Of a stretch of 64,000 nt of DNA, positions 61,554 through 64,000 are shown in pieces. Under the pieces are notes generated by a model that worked only from the letters and a program-made list of their open reading frames with translations, did no database searches and was not told the DNA's origin. The DNA is from Gammaproteobacteria bacterium (GTDB taxonomy: Bacteria > Pseudomonadota > Gammaproteobacteria > Steroidobacterales > GCA-2729495). The position numbers were made by a program, and so were the translations under genes. Position 1 is the stretch's first letter. Each line of letters begins with the position of its first letter. The stretch covers positions 1 to 64,000 of the forward strand of contig JAJFJS010000065.1 in NCBI GenBank assembly GCA_021773815.1, written 5' to 3'.

Positions 61554-62111
61554 TCAGGGGCCAGCGCACTGCTCGACCATCGACTCCATCATGACCTGCA
61601 GCATATCGAGGCGCAGTTCGAGATCCGTCATGCGCGACGGCGTGCCGCTCGCGCGACCTCCGCCGGTGACCGGCGACTGCTTGTGGCGGTGCAGGCGTTT
61701 CTTATCAGGTGGCGACATGTCGTCCTGCACACCCATGTGTTCAGCCATCATCGATTGCATGGCCTCGCCGCCCATCTCGCGCATCTGGATCAGTGCCTCG
61801 CGCATATTCTCGCGATGCTCGTCCATCATGCGCCGGCGCTCCTTCGGATCTTTCGTGCGCCGAATGGCCGCCATTTCATCGGCGAGTGCAGCCATTGTCA
61901 CTTCGAGCGCATCGTCTGCATTTTCCATCGTGTCAACATTCTCAGTCGATTCGGCGAAAGAATGCGAGGATTCGTCTGCCATCGCAATCCCATTCGACCC
62001 AATCGCGAATGAGAGTATCAGAGCAGAAACCGTCGCCAAAAATTTAATGCAAATCATTCTGCTGTTGAACGTCGCTCGAAGATCAGGCCCGCTCGCCACA
62101 AACATGTTCAT
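61554..62111 (-). CDS. Periplasmic Met-rich small protein of a metal-efflux island
   Basis: A 185-residue protein, with AAGGAG six bases before the ATG at 62111. A long signal peptide (FLATVSALILSFAIGSNGIAMA) is followed by an acidic, helical, Met-rich body: MAALADEMAAIRRTKDPKERRRMMDEHRENM, MREMGGEAMQSMMAEHMGVQDDM, and a final MLQVMMESMVEQ. Met-rich, His-containing helices suggest copper/silver binding (CusF-like role), though the fold does not match CusF. It lies after the RND pump gene and before DUF2933. Function is inferred from context. Confidence 0.72.
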   Translation of the reverse strand: MNMFVASGPDLRATFNSRMICIKFLATVSALILSFAIGSNGIAMADESSHSFAESTENVDTMENADDALEVTMAALADEMAAIRRTKDPKERRRMMDEHRENMREALIQMREMGGEAMQSMMAEHMGVQDDMSPPDKKRLHRHKQSPVTGGGRASGTPSRMTDLELRLDMLQVMMESMVEQCAGP

Positions 62112-62335
62112 GATTTACTCCTTATCAGATATCCGCATCCAAATGGCTAAGGACCAAGTCAACAGATTTCTTCGCAATACGCGAATTGATCGCAGTTCGA
62201 AATCTGCAGAGTCCTTTCCTGCACTGATTTAATAGCACGCAAAGTTCTCGAATCTATCTTCCGAAGACACGACTGAACTACGATGCGACGATTCATGCGG
62301 CTCGCGCCTACTGCAATAAAATTGTTTTCTGGGCA

Positions 62336-64000
62336 TCATGTCATTCCGTGTGCCGGCGCGCGAACCACGGAGCGCTCGCGCCAAACGAGGAACATGGCGG
62401 GAATCACGATGAGCGTCAGCACCGTCGCACTGATCATGCCGCCCACCATCGGGGCGGCGATCCGCCGCATGACCTCGGAGCCCGTGCCGGAGCCCAACAT
62501 GATCGGCAGCAGCCCGGCGATAATGGCCGCCACTGTCATCATGATGGGACGGACACGAAGTACCGCGCCATCGATGACGGCCTGGCGCACGTCGTCCATA
62601 TTCACGGAACGCCCTTCATCCTTCGCCGTGGCCATGCGCTGGCGAATGGCCTGATTCAGATAGACCAGCATAACCACGCCGATCTCGACGGCGACCCCGG
62701 CGAGCGCGATAAAACCCACACCGACCGCAACGGAGATATGGTAATCAAGCAGATAGAGCAGCCACACACCACCAACCAGGGCCATCGGCAGCGTACCCAC
62801 AATGATGATCACCTCGGCAAACCGTCGAAAATTCAGATACAGCAGCAAGAGGATGATGGCGAGGGTCACCGGCCCGACCACCAACAAGCGCTCTTTCGCG
62901 CGCACCATGTACTCGTATTGACCGGACCACGCGAGCGAATAGCCGGGGGGTAAATCCACCAGGTCGGCAACGGTCTTCTGGGCTTCGGCAACATAGGAAC
63001 CGAGATCGCGGCCGCTGATGTCGACGTACGACCAGCCGTTCAGGCGAGCATTTTCACTCTTGATGATGGGCGGACCATCGACGACTTCCACGTCGGCCAC
63101 ATCCGCCAGCGCGATCCGTGCGCCCTGCGGCGTGACGATCGGCAGCAGCCTGAGCTGCTCGACAGAATCCCGCACACGCTGTGGGTAACGCAGGTTCACG
63201 GGAAATCGCTCGCGCCCTTCGACGGTCGTCGTGACGTTCAGACCGCCGATCGCGGTACGCACGATGTCCTGCACGTCGTTGATGTTGAGGCCGAAACGCG
63301 ACGCGCGCTTGCGATCGATGTCGACATCGACATACCGACCACCGGCAACACGTTCTGAGTAAACCGAGGCGGTACCCGGCACATTCTTGAGGACACGTTC
63401 CAGGTCTTTGCCGATCCGTTGAATGACGTCGAGATCGGGTCCGGCAACCTTGATCCCGACCGGTGTCTTGATACCGGTCGCCAGCATATCGATGCGGGTC
63501 TTGATCGGCATGACCCACGCGTTGGTCAGCCCCGGATATTTGACGATGCGATCGAGTTCCGCACGCAAGCCCTCCGGGGTCAGGCCCTCACGCCATTCTT
63601 CGCGGGGTTTCAACTGAATTACCGTTTCGACCATCGTCAGAGGCGCCGGATCGGTTGCGGTTTCCGCGCGACCGATTTTGCCTCTCACGCTCTTGACCTC
63701 CGGCAGGCTGCGAATCATCTTATCGGTCTGCTGGAGGATCTCACGCGCCTTGTCGGTTGACAGTCCGGGATAGGTCGTCGGCATGTACATGAGATCGCCC
63801 TCATCGAGCGGCGGCATGAACTCGGAGCCGAGTTGGGTTATCGGCCAAAGACCGATGCCGATAACGAACGGCGTGGCCAGCAAGACGGCTTTCGGGTACC
63901 GGATCACGCCTTGAATAACCGGCCGATAGGCCGCGATCAGCACCCGGTTGATCGGGTTCTTGTGCTCCGGCGTGATCTTGCCGCGGATGAAATACCCCAT
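62336..64000 (-). CDS. cusA: CusA/CzcA heavy-metal RND efflux pump (5' part cut by window)
   Basis: The frame runs off the right edge, so the N-terminal half is missing; 554 residues remain. These cover the second half of an RND pump: GLWPITQLGSEFMPPLDEGDLMYMPTTYPGLS, TRIDMLATGIKTPVGIKV, SERVAGGRYVDVDIDR, and the last membrane block with YLNFRRFAEVIIIVGTLPMALVGG and LPIMLGSGTGSEVMRRIAAPMVGGM. The Met-rich motifs of CusA are visible. It exports Cu(I)/Ag(I) or a divalent metal with a periplasmic and an outer-membrane partner that lie outside the window. Confidence 0.95.
   Translation of the reverse strand: MGYFIRGKITPEHKNPINRVLIAAYRPVIQGVIRYPKAVLLATPFVIGIGLWPITQLGSEFMPPLDEGDLMYMPTTYPGLSTDKAREILQQTDKMIRSLPEVKSVRGKIGRAETATDPAPLTMVETVIQLKPREEWREGLTPEGLRAELDRIVKYPGLTNAWVMPIKTRIDMLATGIKTPVGIKVAGPDLDVIQRIGKDLERVLKNVPGTASVYSERVAGGRYVDVDIDRKRASRFGLNINDVQDIVRTAIGGLNVTTTVEGRERFPVNLRYPQRVRDSVEQLRLLPIVTPQGARIALADVADVEVVDGPPIIKSENARLNGWSYVDISGRDLGSYVAEAQKTVADLVDLPPGYSLAWSGQYEYMVRAKERLLVVGPVTLAIILLLLYLNFRRFAEVIIIVGTLPMALVGGVWLLYLLDYHISVAVGVGFIALAGVAVEIGVVMLVYLNQAIRQRMATAKDEGRSVNMDDVRQAVIDGAVLRVRPIMMTVAAIIAGLLPIMLGSGTGSEVMRRIAAPMVGGMISATVLTLIVIPAMFLVWRERSVVRAPAHGMT

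Noticed and set aside
1-64000. tRNA, rRNA, CRISPR array, prophage or integrase
   Set aside because: I looked for cloverleaf ends, regular spaced repeats and integrase motifs and saw none; a dedicated tRNA scan was not possible.

Overview
The window looks like the chromosome of a GC-rich, free-living Gammaproteobacterium, probably a marine or sediment heterotroph. The reasons are a complete Na+-translocating NADH:quinone oxidoreductase (Na+-NQR) operon, a TonB-dependent receptor, an Mtr-type extracellular electron conduit and a copper-efflux block. I cannot name the genus. There is no rRNA, tRNA or CRISPR that I can recognise. Most coding is tight and on the minus strand. The 37-49 kb part is AT-richer, has longer gaps and carries gene remnants, so it reads as an accessory region.

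Layout. 0-6.5 kb: a TonB-dependent receptor (cut by the window start), a nitrilase-superfamily hydrolase, a divergent TetR regulator, an MFS carrier and a short-chain dehydrogenase, which together look like an uptake and catabolism locus. 6.5-10.7 kb: a heme-bearing FG-GAP lipoprotein, divergent from a five-heme cytochrome, a Tll0287-like (DUF3365) heme protein and a small His-rich membrane protein. 10.8-14.2 kb: a sulfotransferase, a methyltransferase with a regulatory domain and an OmpA-like protein. 14.3-26.2 kb: the centrepiece, a single minus-strand run nqrA-B-C-D-E-F-nqrM-CBS-small cytochrome c-decaheme OmcA/MtrC-decaheme MtrA-MtrB. 26.5-31.9 kb: an OmpA/DUF4398 protein with its own promoter and terminator, a membrane protein plus small periplasmic protein pair, class I fructose-bisphosphate aldolase and an NmrA-like protein. 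32.0-37.0 kb: a two-subunit molybdopterin enzyme resembling pyrogallol-phloroglucinol transhydroxylase, with an SCP2-like domain fused to the catalytic subunit, and a double VOC-domain protein.

37.0-49.1 kb is accessory. It holds an IS3 orfA remnant, a possible CsbD remnant, a GlsB/YeaQ membrane protein, a tiny lipoprotein, a 1236-residue secreted FG-GAP/LamG protein ending in a heme motif, and a deoxysugar or polysaccharide cassette (rfbF, epimerase, two methyltransferases, a decayed third methyltransferase and a GT2 glycosyltransferase). 49.1-64.0 kb is a minus-strand block mixing copper resistance (CusA, Met-rich periplasmic protein, DUF2933, CopB-type ATPase) with sugar-phosphate and nucleotide energy metabolism (AMP/thymidine phosphorylase, PRPP synthetase, phosphoketolase, acetate kinase, a frameshifted transaldolase) and a beta-CASP nuclease.

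How the parts may work together: Na+-NQR moves electrons from NADH to quinone while pumping Na+. The Mtr porin-cytochrome conduit immediately downstream could export electrons across the outer membrane. Making both in one transcript would let a respiratory chain end outside the cell while keeping a sodium-motive force. In the last block, nucleoside phosphorolysis, PRPP synthetase and the phosphoketolase-acetate kinase pair could form a pentose-to-acetyl-phosphate ATP salvage route. Both couplings are inferences from gene order. All functional calls come from reading motifs by eye; no searches were run.
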